A stretch of DNA of 64,000 nucleotides from Leptospira sp. 96542. GTDB lineage: Bacteria; Spirochaetota; Leptospiria; Leptospirales; Leptospiraceae. The stretch is from contig JARJFC010000016.1 of NCBI GenBank assembly GCA_029310945.1, forward strand, positions 1 to 64,000. The letters run 5' to 3'. The position numbers were made by a program, and so were the translations under genes. Below the pieces are notes generated by a model. The model had not been told where the DNA came from. It saw only the letters and a list, made by a program, of their open reading frames with translations, and made no database searches. Position 1 is the stretch's first letter, and every line of letters starts with the position of its first letter. Below are positions 17,860 to 26,461 of the stretch, piece after piece.

Positions 17860-18737
17860 CCAGTTATATCCTTCTTCAGTGATACTGACGCAATGATTGT
17901 ATCAGTAAGTCCATTTGCAGCTAATACTGCCTCGTAAGTTTGATCTAAAATATCAGAATTCAGATGATTCCATAATTTATGGCCGCCAGGTTTACCCTTA
18001 GCCAACCAATATAAATGATTTGAAAGTGAATACCTTTGTATATATTTAATCCAATTTAATTGTAAGTTAGTTTTTTTTATGAGTGAAGCAAATGTATTTG
18101 CATTAAATAAAAACAAATGTTGGCTCCAATAAGTAAATTCAGAGAAAGCCTTATTTTCATAGAGTGTCAAAAGTACATCATTGGAACTTGGAACTTCGAT
18201 AATCAGTTCGCCATTTTTAGTTAACAACTTTGAAAGTTCATTAATAATGGAAACTGGATCGGAAAGATGTTCGACTACATGAAAAGCTGTAATTATATCG
18301 TATTTTTTCTCCTTCTTCGCAATCTCTTCTAAACTAGAATATACGACTATTTGATTTTTTTCAAAATGGCTCTGCAAACGGGTCTCTAATTCAACACCAT
18401 CAGCTACTTTGGCAACATTCTTTGCCTTTATCAAAAAACCACTAACACCGCAGCCAAAATCCAAAACCTTTCGGTTTGTCATTTTTTCCTTCAAAAATAA
18501 AAATCTTCTCTGATCGTCTTTTTCAGTTTCATTCAGCCACTCTGAGATTTCAGGTAATGATTCACCATGCATTCCTGATTCTTGGTAATGTTCTTTATGA
18601 ATGTGATCAAATGAAGATAAAAAAACTAAACCGCAAGACTTACATTCTTCTATTGTTAGTTGATCATTATCGCGAACCTTACCAGGTCTATTTTGAAACG
18701 AATTTGTATTACAAAGATAACAAGAATTGGTTTTCAT
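17856..18737 (-). CDS. class I SAM-dependent methyltransferase with N-terminal zinc motif
   Basis: A 293-residue methyltransferase. The N-terminus has two CxxC pairs (CYLCNT and CKSCGL) typical of sugar C- and O-methyltransferases that begin with a zinc-binding segment. The SAM motif is VLDFGCGVSGFLI near residue 90, and FHVVEHLSDP follows. Both flanking junctions are ATGA overlaps. It probably methylates the sugar made by the neighbouring heptose or CMP-sugar genes. An A8 tract on the coding strand near 18071-18078 is one of several homopolymers in the locus. Confidence 0.85.
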   Translation of the reverse strand: MKTNSCYLCNTNSFQNRPGKVRDNDQLTIEECKSCGLVFLSSFDHIHKEHYQESGMHGESLPEISEWLNETEKDDQRRFLFLKEKMTNRKVLDFGCGVSGFLIKAKNVAKVADGVELETRLQSHFEKNQIVVYSSLEEIAKKEKKYDIITAFHVVEHLSDPVSIINELSKLLTKNGELIIEVPSSNDVLLTLYENKAFSEFTYWSQHLFLFNANTFASLIKKTNLQLNWIKYIQRYSLSNHLYWLAKGKPGGHKLWNHLNSDILDQTYEAVLAANGLTDTIIASVSLKKDITG

Positions 18738-19312
18738 TTTAAGAAAAAATTATCCTCAACGAGACAACAGATGATATGACCAATCATGATATGAGACTCC
18801 TGAATTCGTTCTGTCCGTTTAGAAGGAACACAAATGCATTCAACTAAATCTTTTAGTTTGCCACCGGACTCACCCGTAAGTCCCACCACATGTAATTTCA
18901 TAGATTTTGCAGTTTCAATTGTTGTTAAAATATTTTGACTATTGCCACTTGTCGAAATAGGAATATAAACATCACCTGTTCGCCCAATTGCTTGTAATTC
19001 CCTTACAAAAATTTGGTCATAACCGTAATCGTTCCCAATCGCTGTTGTTGAAGAACTATTGGTTCCGAGTGCAACGGAAGCAAGTGGTGCTCGATCAAAC
19101 TGTAGTCTTGAAATAAATTCAGCCGCTAAATGTTGTGAGTCGGCAAAACTCCCCCCATTGCCTGCAAAAATTATTTTTCCATCTGATTTCAAAGATTGCA
19201 AACAATGGTTTGCAAGAGTTTCAATTTGGTTTAAAATGAAATCTGATCGAAAAATTTCAAATTTTACGTCAATCGAAGATTGTATCACAGATCGAATTTT
19301 CTCATGCGACAT
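18734..19312 (-). CDS. gmhA: phosphoheptose isomerase (SIS domain)
   Basis: Converts sedoheptulose-7-phosphate to D-glycero-D-manno-heptose-7-phosphate, the first step to GDP-heptose. At 192 residues it has the normal GmhA length. IIFAGNGGSFADSQHLAAEF and ISTSGNSQNIL are the SIS signatures. The ATG at 19312 overlaps the NeuB-fusion stop in a TAATG. With HddA, HddC and GmhB just upstream it completes the GDP-D-glycero-D-manno-heptose pathway. Confidence 0.92.
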   Translation of the reverse strand: MSHEKIRSVIQSSIDVKFEIFRSDFILNQIETLANHCLQSLKSDGKIIFAGNGGSFADSQHLAAEFISRLQFDRAPLASVALGTNSSSTTAIGNDYGYDQIFVRELQAIGRTGDVYIPISTSGNSQNILTTIETAKSMKLHVVGLTGESGGKLKDLVECICVPSKRTERIQESHIMIGHIICCLVEDNFFLK

Positions 19313-21204
19313 TAAAGAATACCTTCCAATTTCTCAAGGGCAATCCAGAATCCTTCGCCACCATTTTTATGGCCTTGCCAAATTTCAGGAATAAACCAAG
19401 CATTAGGTGCTAAATCAGAAAATATTTTCCCCAATCTTTTAAAATCAATTTCTCCTTCACCAACTTGTAAACCTTCTCCATTGAGACCTTTGGCATCTCC
19501 CATATGGATATGCGCAGTGAAAGGTGCAATTCTTGTAGAAAAATCATAAAAGTCATAACCGAAATGATTACAAGTTAACATGGTATGAGAAACATCATAA
19601 CACATTCTCAATTTTAATTTTTTGCACCATTCCTCAATTTCAGCAATATGTACAAATATATTCTGGTATCTTTGCCCACCAAAATGCCATGGAAAAGGTG
19701 CCATCGTTTGTGGAATCAATTCCACTCCTTCCATATCCAACAACTGGAGACTTTCACCAAATCGTTCATAATATGAAGGAAGTATTTCTTTAGGAAGATT
19801 TCTATCCATGGAAATTCCCCCAATGTTCGCTACGATAAACGGCCTTTTTGTTTTTGGGAAAAACTGTTTTAAAGCACGAGTGATATCTAAAACCCTTTGA
19901 GTTTCCTTTAAAGAAATTTTACGGTATTCATCATCAGGGGTGGCTAAGTCCATCAAATGGCTTCCTTCAAATAACTCGGGAGCGTGGACTACAAATTCAC
20001 AATCATAAGTTCCTTCTAAATACTTATTTGGATCTAATTCCATGTCAGAATAAGATAGATGAAATTCAAAAAGATCGGGTTTGACTCGACTATAATATTC
20101 TTGAAAATCATGGTATCGAACGGGAACACCCCAAGGTCTGTTGAATTTATATTGCTTAGGTTCAATTCTTTTTTCCGCTAAATCCGATGGGAAAAAATAA
20201 TCTTCTTCCAACATATCTCTTTGAAGTTTTTTGCCTATTAATTCATTTATTTTCTGTGGCGAAAGGCCTTGCCCTGGACTGAGTACCTTTATCATTTCTT
20301 TTGTAATGACTGTCCCTTTTGCGATCGGCTTTGAGGCAACACAACTTTTAGATAGATTCTCTCTGTTAATCATCTCACCTTGGCTCAATTTTCTTTCATG
20401 CTGAGAGGATCCAAGAGCCTCCTCTATTTCTCGAATTCCTTTTACAAGTTTAGAAAATTCATTGGCTTCTAAACTTGCTGCGTGATCTGGACCTTCCATA
20501 TTTCGATCCAAAGTCAAATGACGTTCAACAACCATTGCTCCCATCGCAATAGCTGCCAATGTGACATTGATACCTCTTTCATGACCTGAATATCCAATAA
20601 AATTATGAAATTCTTTCAGCTGTGACATCCACTTAAGATTAATATCATGAAGAGGTGCTGGGTAAGTGCTATTACAATGTAAAAAAACAAAAGAAACATT
20701 TGCTTTCGTGAGATAGTCACGTGTAAACAGTATTTCCTCTGTAGTACTCATTCCAGTGGACAAAATAATTGGTTTTTTGGTTTCAATTAGACGATCAAGT
20801 AGTGTTACATTTGTTAAATCAGCAGATGATACTTTATAAGCAGGAACAGGAAAACTTTCAAGAATATCTACACTTTTGTTATCCCAAGGAGTACATAAAT
20901 ATAGAATTCCTTTTTCCTTACAGTAAACGTTTAGTTTTCTATGAAATTCTTTATCAAGCTCAAATTTTTCAAGTAAGTCCAAGATATATTCAGTACCCAA
21001 ATCTTCTCCAGACTTCTTTAGACTCCTTCGACGATATACTTCTTCCAAATGTCTCATTTGAAATTTAGCACAGTCAGCTCCAACGGAAACAGCCGCATCT
21101 ACTAGTTCATATGCTTTTTTTAAGTCTCCATTATGGTTATTGCCTATTTCCGCAATTATAAAAGTTTTTCCCGTGCCAATCTCAAAATTTCCAATTTTAA
21201 TCAT
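19312..21204 (-). CDS. NeuB-type synthase fused to SAF and xylose isomerase-like TIM barrel
   Basis: A 630-residue fusion. Residues 1-265 are a NeuB/SpsE-type sialic acid synthase barrel: IGNFEIG, FIIAEIGNNHNGD, ISTGMSTTEEI and the HLTLDRNMEGPDHAASLE active-site stretch. About 285-345 is the SAF/antifreeze-like substrate lid (PIAKGTVITKEMI, RDMLEED). From about 355 to the end is a second barrel of the AP-endonuclease-2 type, with VHAPELFEGS, YDVSHTML and HIHMGDAKG. The ATG at 21204 overlaps the CBS-kinase stop as ATGA; the frame to 21249 only adds an unconserved tail. Predicted to condense phosphoenolpyruvate with an amino sugar; the job of the added barrel is unknown. Confidence 0.88.
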   Translation of the reverse strand: MIKIGNFEIGTGKTFIIAEIGNNHNGDLKKAYELVDAAVSVGADCAKFQMRHLEEVYRRRSLKKSGEDLGTEYILDLLEKFELDKEFHRKLNVYCKEKGILYLCTPWDNKSVDILESFPVPAYKVSSADLTNVTLLDRLIETKKPIILSTGMSTTEEILFTRDYLTKANVSFVFLHCNSTYPAPLHDINLKWMSQLKEFHNFIGYSGHERGINVTLAAIAMGAMVVERHLTLDRNMEGPDHAASLEANEFSKLVKGIREIEEALGSSQHERKLSQGEMINRENLSKSCVASKPIAKGTVITKEMIKVLSPGQGLSPQKINELIGKKLQRDMLEEDYFFPSDLAEKRIEPKQYKFNRPWGVPVRYHDFQEYYSRVKPDLFEFHLSYSDMELDPNKYLEGTYDCEFVVHAPELFEGSHLMDLATPDDEYRKISLKETQRVLDITRALKQFFPKTKRPFIVANIGGISMDRNLPKEILPSYYERFGESLQLLDMEGVELIPQTMAPFPWHFGGQRYQNIFVHIAEIEEWCKKLKLRMCYDVSHTMLTCNHFGYDFYDFSTRIAPFTAHIHMGDAKGLNGEGLQVGEGEIDFKRLGKIFSDLAPNAWFIPEIWQGHKNGGEGFWIALEKLEGIL

Positions 21205-22589
21205 AATATTATTAAATCCTCCTTCAGTAACTCCTCTCTCACAGTCCATGCCTGCAGACCTTCCGAATCAAAACGAAATGGTCGGTATTTTAAGCCAGAT
21301 GAATCCATCCAATTAAGTAATTCATGTTTAGCAAAAGGTGGAACATAGAATAAAAAAAATCCACCTCCGCCAGCTCCTAACAATTTACCCCCGATTGCAC
21401 CATGACTCATTGCTTCTTTATATATATTATCTAAAAAACTATTTGAAATTTTTGAGCTTAATCCTCTTTTAATTTCCCATGCTTTATGTAAACATAACCC
21501 AAATTGTAATAACCGACCTCGGAGCAGGTGGTTTCTCATTTCATAAGTAAGTTCCACATTTGATTGTACTTTTTGTTTGATATCGGACTCTTTCATTGTT
21601 TCACGTTGATCATCGTGAATATTTCCTGAATCGTGTGTGGTTGCAGTGTCACACAAAACTAAACTTTCCTCTAGTTCAATCATAACATCTCTAGAAAGAC
21701 GAAGAGGATGTACAATATTTTGATCCATAGCAAATTCCATAAAATTAAAGCCACCAAACACGGTTGCATATTGATCTTGCCAGCCACCCGCAATTCCAAG
21801 ATCCAATCTTTCTGCTTGAAATGCTAATTCTGCAATTTCATGATTGTCCCATTTGTCTTTTTTGAATTGATTAAAACATCCTAAAATTGCTGAAGAAACA
21901 ACCGCGGAACCACCTAAACCTGAGTTCATAGGATAATCAGAATGAACAAACAATTCAAATCCAAAATTTGGGCGAACTACTTTGATAAGTGATTGGAATA
22001 ATTTAAAAACAGTGTCTCGTTTCACTAAATCGTCATAGTCAACAAATTCTATAGAAGCATTTAGATCTCTAGAATGCAAAATAATCTTATAATCATCTCT
22101 AACTCGAACAGTCGCATGGGTGTATAATGTAACTGTTGAATTGATTACTGCTCCCTTTTCATTGGAAAAGAAGTGAGTTAAATCAGATCCACCACCACCA
22201 AAACTTATCCGAACAGGTGACCTTGATCTGGCATAAATTTTACGTTCTTCTAAATGTGGTAACTCATCTTTCGTAACAATGCCCACCAAAGCTTTGTTTT
22301 CATCAAGAATTGGGATAAAACGAATCCGTGAGTCTAACATTTTAAGTAATTGCTCTCGAGGTGATTGACTTGAAGCCCAAGTAAATTCCCGATTCATGCT
22401 TTCAACAATTGGTGAATTTAGGTCTTTTCCATTTAATAAATTTCTCCGAATGTCACCGTCGGTAACTAAACCTACAATCTGATTAGTATCACTTTTTACC
22501 AATGCAAAACCAAGGTGATTTGTTTCAATCTTAGCTAATGTCTGCTCTATGGAACTGTTGATGGTTACTAAAAAAACCTCGAAATTCAA
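21201..22589 (-). CDS. hddA: CBS-domain pair fused to GHMP kinase (heptose-7-phosphate 1-kinase-like)
   Basis: A 462-residue two-part protein. Residues 1-115 are a CBS pair (GFALVKSDTNQIVGLVTDGD and FIPILDENKALVGIVT). From about 120 it is a GHMP kinase: SPVRISFGGGGSDL and MNSGLGGSAVVSSAILG are the ATP-binding loops, as in D-glycero-D-manno-heptose-7-phosphate kinase HddA. The start is a TTG at 22589 overlapping the HddC stop as TTGA. The CBS pair may sense an adenine nucleotide and tune heptose flux. HddA proteins are usually about 340 residues without CBS domains. Kinase identity is supported by gmhA, gmhB and hddC alongside. Confidence 0.85.
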   Translation of the reverse strand: MNFEVFLVTINSSIEQTLAKIETNHLGFALVKSDTNQIVGLVTDGDIRRNLLNGKDLNSPIVESMNREFTWASSQSPREQLLKMLDSRIRFIPILDENKALVGIVTKDELPHLEERKIYARSRSPVRISFGGGGSDLTHFFSNEKGAVINSTVTLYTHATVRVRDDYKIILHSRDLNASIEFVDYDDLVKRDTVFKLFQSLIKVVRPNFGFELFVHSDYPMNSGLGGSAVVSSAILGCFNQFKKDKWDNHEIAELAFQAERLDLGIAGGWQDQYATVFGGFNFMEFAMDQNIVHPLRLSRDVMIELEESLVLCDTATTHDSGNIHDDQRETMKESDIKQKVQSNVELTYEMRNHLLRGRLLQFGLCLHKAWEIKRGLSSKISNSFLDNIYKEAMSHGAIGGKLLGAGGGGFFLFYVPPFAKHELLNWMDSSGLKYRPFRFDSEGLQAWTVREELLKEDLIIL

Positions 22590-23308
22590 AGTTTATACTC
22601 CCTGCCAGATAAAATCCAATTTTGAAATCGTTCGTAATCCTCAGGTATCCCAATGTCTATAAAATCTGTGTCCAAAGATACTGCTCTTAATTTCTTTTGT
22701 TGGACTAAGTCAGGGAAAATATCTTTTTCCATTGAAAACTCTCCCTTTCTTCCTAAAAAATGATCTGAATGCAATTTATAAATACCCGCGTTTATCCAGC
22801 CTTCACCGGCATTTTCTATTTTTTCCTCAAATTTCAGAATTAAATCTCCATCTATAGAAACTTTTCCATAACGTGAAACATCAGAAATGTGGATCACGCC
22901 AATGGACGGAGAAACAGAAGATGCGAGTTTGTTCATGGATTCTGGTTCAACCCAAGTATCTGCATTCACTATCAAAAATTGACCAGTATAGTTTAATTGA
23001 TGCACAGTGTATGCCACAGCTCCCCCAGTACCCAATAAAGTTGGCTCTATTGAATATTCAATTTCACAGCCATTTAATGTTGTGAATTTTAAATTCTCCA
23101 CAAAACTAATAATCAAATCAGATTTATAATGAAGTAACAAAACAAACTTTCGGAATCCTTGCTCTACATAATTCTCTAAAAGGTATTGGAGAAATGGTTT
23201 CCCTGATACAGGTGCCATTGGTTTTGGTACATCACTCACCACCGATGCCAATCGTGTTCCGCGTCCGCCTGCCAAAATAAAAATAGGTAAATTAATTTCT
23301 TCTTTCAT
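22586..23308 (-). CDS. hddC: D-glycero-D-manno-heptose-1-phosphate guanylyltransferase-like nucleotidyltransferase
   Basis: A 240-residue sugar-1-phosphate nucleotidyltransferase. The signature FILAGGRGTRLASVVSDVPKP is near the N-terminus, followed by APVSGKPFLQYLLE and the catalytic NADTW. The C-terminal FIDIGIPEDYERFQ is typical of HddC/RmlA-like short forms. Next to a heptose kinase, GmhB and GmhA it most likely makes GDP-D-glycero-alpha-D-manno-heptose. The guanylyl specificity is inferred from context. Confidence 0.87.
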   Translation of the reverse strand: MKEEINLPIFILAGGRGTRLASVVSDVPKPMAPVSGKPFLQYLLENYVEQGFRKFVLLLHYKSDLIISFVENLKFTTLNGCEIEYSIEPTLLGTGGAVAYTVHQLNYTGQFLIVNADTWVEPESMNKLASSVSPSIGVIHISDVSRYGKVSIDGDLILKFEEKIENAGEGWINAGIYKLHSDHFLGRKGEFSMEKDIFPDLVQQKKLRAVSLDTDFIDIGIPEDYERFQNWILSGREYKL

Positions 23309-23320
23309 ATTGCCAATCTA

Positions 23321-23863
23321 TTACGCTAAATAATCCAATGCTTGAGAGAGATCACTAATAATAGTAGCCTCAGAGGGAACCAGTTGATTGTCCTTCTTCT
23401 TATTTAATAGAAGCAAATTTTGACCAACACCAGCAGCAATCCCAGCTTCAACATCTGTCCTCTGATCACCAATGAGAATAGAATTTTTCAAATCTATGTG
23501 ATATCGTTTAACTGCTTTGCTTATCATCCCAGGAGATGGTTTTCTAAAGTTTGAAACCCTTTTATATTTAGAATTTCCGTGATCAGGATGGTATGGACAA
23601 AAATAAACCTTTGTTATCTGGCAATTGTGATTTTTAAACTCTTCAACCATCCATCTAGTTAATTTAAAAAAGTCGCGTTCAGAATAGTATCCGCGTGCAA
23701 TCCCAGCTTGATTTGTAATTACGAAAATATGAAAACCTTTCTCATTAGCTTTTCTGCATAATTCAAAAATTCCAGATTTAAACTTAAAGTCCTCTTTCCG
23801 AAACACATAGTCAAAATCTTCATTTATGATACCGTCTCGATCCAGAAAAAGGGCTTTATTCAT
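23321..23863 (-). CDS. gmhB: D-glycero-D-manno-heptose-1,7-bisphosphate 7-phosphatase
   Basis: A HAD phosphatase of about 180 residues, the GmhB size. Motif I is LFLDRDGIINED, followed by VITNQAGIARGYYSE. The cysteine/histidine zinc site appears as FCPYHPDHGN, and LIGDQRTDVEAG is motif IV. I use the ATG at 23863; a TTG-initiated frame to 23914 would overlap the upstream gene by 35 bases and add 17 unconserved residues. It removes the C7 phosphate between HddA and HddC. Confidence 0.9.
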   Translation of the reverse strand: MNKALFLDRDGIINEDFDYVFRKEDFKFKSGIFELCRKANEKGFHIFVITNQAGIARGYYSERDFFKLTRWMVEEFKNHNCQITKVYFCPYHPDHGNSKYKRVSNFRKPSPGMISKAVKRYHIDLKNSILIGDQRTDVEAGIAAGVGQNLLLLNKKKDNQLVPSEATIISDLSQALDYLA

Positions 23864-23879
23864 GGAATGAAATTTAAAA

Positions 23880-25148
23880 TTAACGAGTACGATTTCTTTT
23901 TTTATTTTTTTCAAAAGAGCGTATCATGAATTCGTTAGGTCTATGAAAAAAAGGATTAAAATCGTATTGTTTTAGATTTTGAAGTGACCAAGCTCCAGAA
24001 TTCTCGATAATACACCTAAGTATAACCAAAATATCGAGCAGTTTTTTTAAAATCAAAACGATTACCAATTTAAACATCGAAGATTTTCTTAAATTGTTTA
24101 TATTTCCAAGTACATCATTCACAACAAAATCAACTGCATTAGAATTTTCTTTTTCTTTTATAGAATAAAGATCATACAAATATTCATCTAATCTTTTAGA
24201 TTTTTTCGGAACGAGATCTTCACGCAGACAAAGGGAGTATAGATCCTTCTGACTACTTGGATTATAGCTAGCTTCTCTCGTTACTTTTCTCCACTCTTCT
24301 AAATTTGGTGGTCCCCTATATTCAAAAAGTGAATCAATGCAAATAATTGGAATCTTTGCAAAATATGGCTCCAAAAATGCCGACGATACTGTACCGACAA
24401 CTTTTTCAAGAGTCTCGAGCCACGCATAATAATCGAAATCTTCATTCACTTCAAAATTTTCACCAAAGAAATTTTTAAGAATATTATAAGCTTTCACATT
24501 TTCATTTGGATGTGGACGAAAGGAAACTTTATAACCATTTTGTGTTAGGTATGCGGTAAGATCCCTTACAATCAAAAAAGAATCTAAATCAACATGCCAC
24601 CTTTCAATATGCCTTTTTTCCATTAAACGAAGATTTTCAAAGTTATGCCTGCCATCAAAGGGATTTATTAACTCATATCTTCCTAAAATTCCGATTCGTT
24701 TCTTATCCTTTTTAATATCAATAGATTTGATTAGATCATTACGAAGACATCCAGAAACTTTGATACGACATTCTTTGGTATCACGGTTCTTATATAACCA
24801 TTTTCGACTCCATTCATTCCAAACATATATAGTTTCAAAGTTTTCGAAATCAACAAAATCTGGATAAGTAGTTCCAATATCGTGGTCTACTCTTACTATC
24901 CCTTCAACTTCCGTTACGATAATTTTAGTGCCTTTCAACTTTAATTTAGCCAAGTTTTCTTGAGATATAGTGAAAGGATGTGATAATACCAAGAGATCCG
25001 GAACTACGAATTTTAAAAGATAATTGGTTGTGGATCTCGATGTGAGAAAAACTGCAAATCCTTGCTCTTCCAACCTTTTAGCAAACATCCAAGCGGCTGA
25101 AAATTCTCTACGCAAAGCATCTACGTGAATAAATACAATGGACTTCAT
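23880..25148 (-). CDS. putative surface carbohydrate biosynthesis protein, GT-B-like
   Basis: A 422-residue protein of the loosely defined surface-carbohydrate group. The N-terminus IVFIHVDALRREF and the body resemble a GT-B fold: KVSFRPHPNENV near 230, then VVGTVSSAFLEPYFAKIPII, the serine/glutamate/proline pattern of nucleotide-sugar sites. A hydrophobic segment near residues 355-380 may sit at the membrane. The stop lies 16 bases from the gmhB start. A glycosyltransferase using the GDP-heptose made next door is plausible but unproven. Confidence 0.6.
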   Translation of the reverse strand: MKSIVFIHVDALRREFSAAWMFAKRLEEQGFAVFLTSRSTTNYLLKFVVPDLLVLSHPFTISQENLAKLKLKGTKIIVTEVEGIVRVDHDIGTTYPDFVDFENFETIYVWNEWSRKWLYKNRDTKECRIKVSGCLRNDLIKSIDIKKDKKRIGILGRYELINPFDGRHNFENLRLMEKRHIERWHVDLDSFLIVRDLTAYLTQNGYKVSFRPHPNENVKAYNILKNFFGENFEVNEDFDYYAWLETLEKVVGTVSSAFLEPYFAKIPIICIDSLFEYRGPPNLEEWRKVTREASYNPSSQKDLYSLCLREDLVPKKSKRLDEYLYDLYSIKEKENSNAVDFVVNDVLGNINNLRKSSMFKLVIVLILKKLLDILVILRCIIENSGAWSLQNLKQYDFNPFFHRPNEFMIRSFEKNKKRNRTR

Positions 25149-25150
25149 AA

Positions 25151-26392
25151 TTATGGGTATCCTTTTCCAACTGTAATGTATTTGTCTATTCTATTATCAA
25201 ATTGATTCCGATAGGCTTGCCATTCATTTCCATTTAGAACAATTTCACTTTTTAACATTGAGGATGGACCAGCGAATTCAAATTTCCTATATCCATTCTC
25301 TTTCCAAAAAAAACGATGCTGGTGCTCCTCAACAAGAAAGTTAAATGATCGATCAACTATTCCTAGCCATTCAAAAAATTGTGTTTGAAATTCTACTTTT
25401 TGATTCTCATACTTTTGGACAATCGCGATACCTTGTTCTCTAGCTAAACGTTTATGACGAATCTCCCTTGTTACATGGTCAGTAACTTTCGAATAACCAG
25501 TCTTTTTAAATTTAATCCAATCATGTAAATTCATATAATTAAAACAGTCAATATAATCATAAACATCTGGTGTTCTACTCAATGAAGCAGTTTTATAATC
25601 ATAAAGACGTATCATCTCTTCGTGTTGTGCTAAGGGATCCCAGCGAAAATAATTTCCTAAATAAATACCCCTAGTGCCTATTACATGCAAATCAAAATCA
25701 CTTGGATATAAATATTGCCAAACATCTTCTTCCGACAGACTTCCAGAAATATCACATAAATCCTCTGCTTCGACACCAAATAAATCGTGGTCTTTCCTGT
25801 ATCGGCGAGTCATTTCCACTTCATGGTTATGCGAAAACATCCCCACTTGCTCCATACCCTGGTGTGCACCCCAAATGATGAGTGGAATTTTATACCTTAC
25901 CGAAGTTTGAACAGGAAATACCGTTTGACCCGCTAAACAATGCCAATAGATAGATCCATAATCGGCCAAAGTATGCCGAGTAATTTTTTTAACAGAATTT
26001 GGATTCACATTCTGAATGAGAATATCTACATTGAATTTAATTCTTAAATTTGATAAATTGCGAATACCAGTTCCTGTATTATAATACTTGTTATATGAAA
26101 CACAAAGCGGATTTAATTTTAAAATATTCTTTACAAGATGAACTATATAGTAAGAATCTTGGCCACCAGTAACTGGCACAATACAATCATAATTTTTACC
26201 AGATTTACTTCTATATTCCCCAACTAATTCTAATATTTTTTGTTTTTTATGATCCCAGTCTATTTCATCTTTCTCTTCATGAATTCTACAACCAGAACAA
26301 ATACCTTCCTCATCAATCACTAACCCTAGAGGATGATAATTTGTATACAGACACCTTTTGCAAATTTTTAATTCAGAGATTTGATGGTTCAT
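25151..26392 (-). CDS. N-acetyl sugar amidotransferase (PP-loop), second copy
   Basis: A 413-residue PP-loop amidotransferase. The zinc-like cysteines are C11, C14, C32 and C35. The ATP loop is TGGQDS at 75-80 rather than SGGxDS. Long internal stretches (CLAGQTVFPVQTSVRYKIPLIIWG) match the WbpG/WbuX family. The ATG at 26392 follows a 69-base gap after the HisF-like gene, so it is part of the amidination module. The threonine and glutamine in the loop set it apart from its two paralogues and may reflect a different acceptor. Confidence 0.87.
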   Translation of the reverse strand: MNHQISELKICKRCLYTNYHPLGLVIDEEGICSGCRIHEEKDEIDWDHKKQKILELVGEYRSKSGKNYDCIVPVTGGQDSYYIVHLVKNILKLNPLCVSYNKYYNTGTGIRNLSNLRIKFNVDILIQNVNPNSVKKITRHTLADYGSIYWHCLAGQTVFPVQTSVRYKIPLIIWGAHQGMEQVGMFSHNHEVEMTRRYRKDHDLFGVEAEDLCDISGSLSEEDVWQYLYPSDFDLHVIGTRGIYLGNYFRWDPLAQHEEMIRLYDYKTASLSRTPDVYDYIDCFNYMNLHDWIKFKKTGYSKVTDHVTREIRHKRLAREQGIAIVQKYENQKVEFQTQFFEWLGIVDRSFNFLVEEHQHRFFWKENGYRKFEFAGPSSMLKSEIVLNGNEWQAYRNQFDNRIDKYITVGKGYP

Positions 26393-26461
26393 TTTTTATG
26401 TAATCTTAAACTAGTAAAATTTTAAAAATAAGTGAGTATAAAACAAATATTAAGAATGTAA

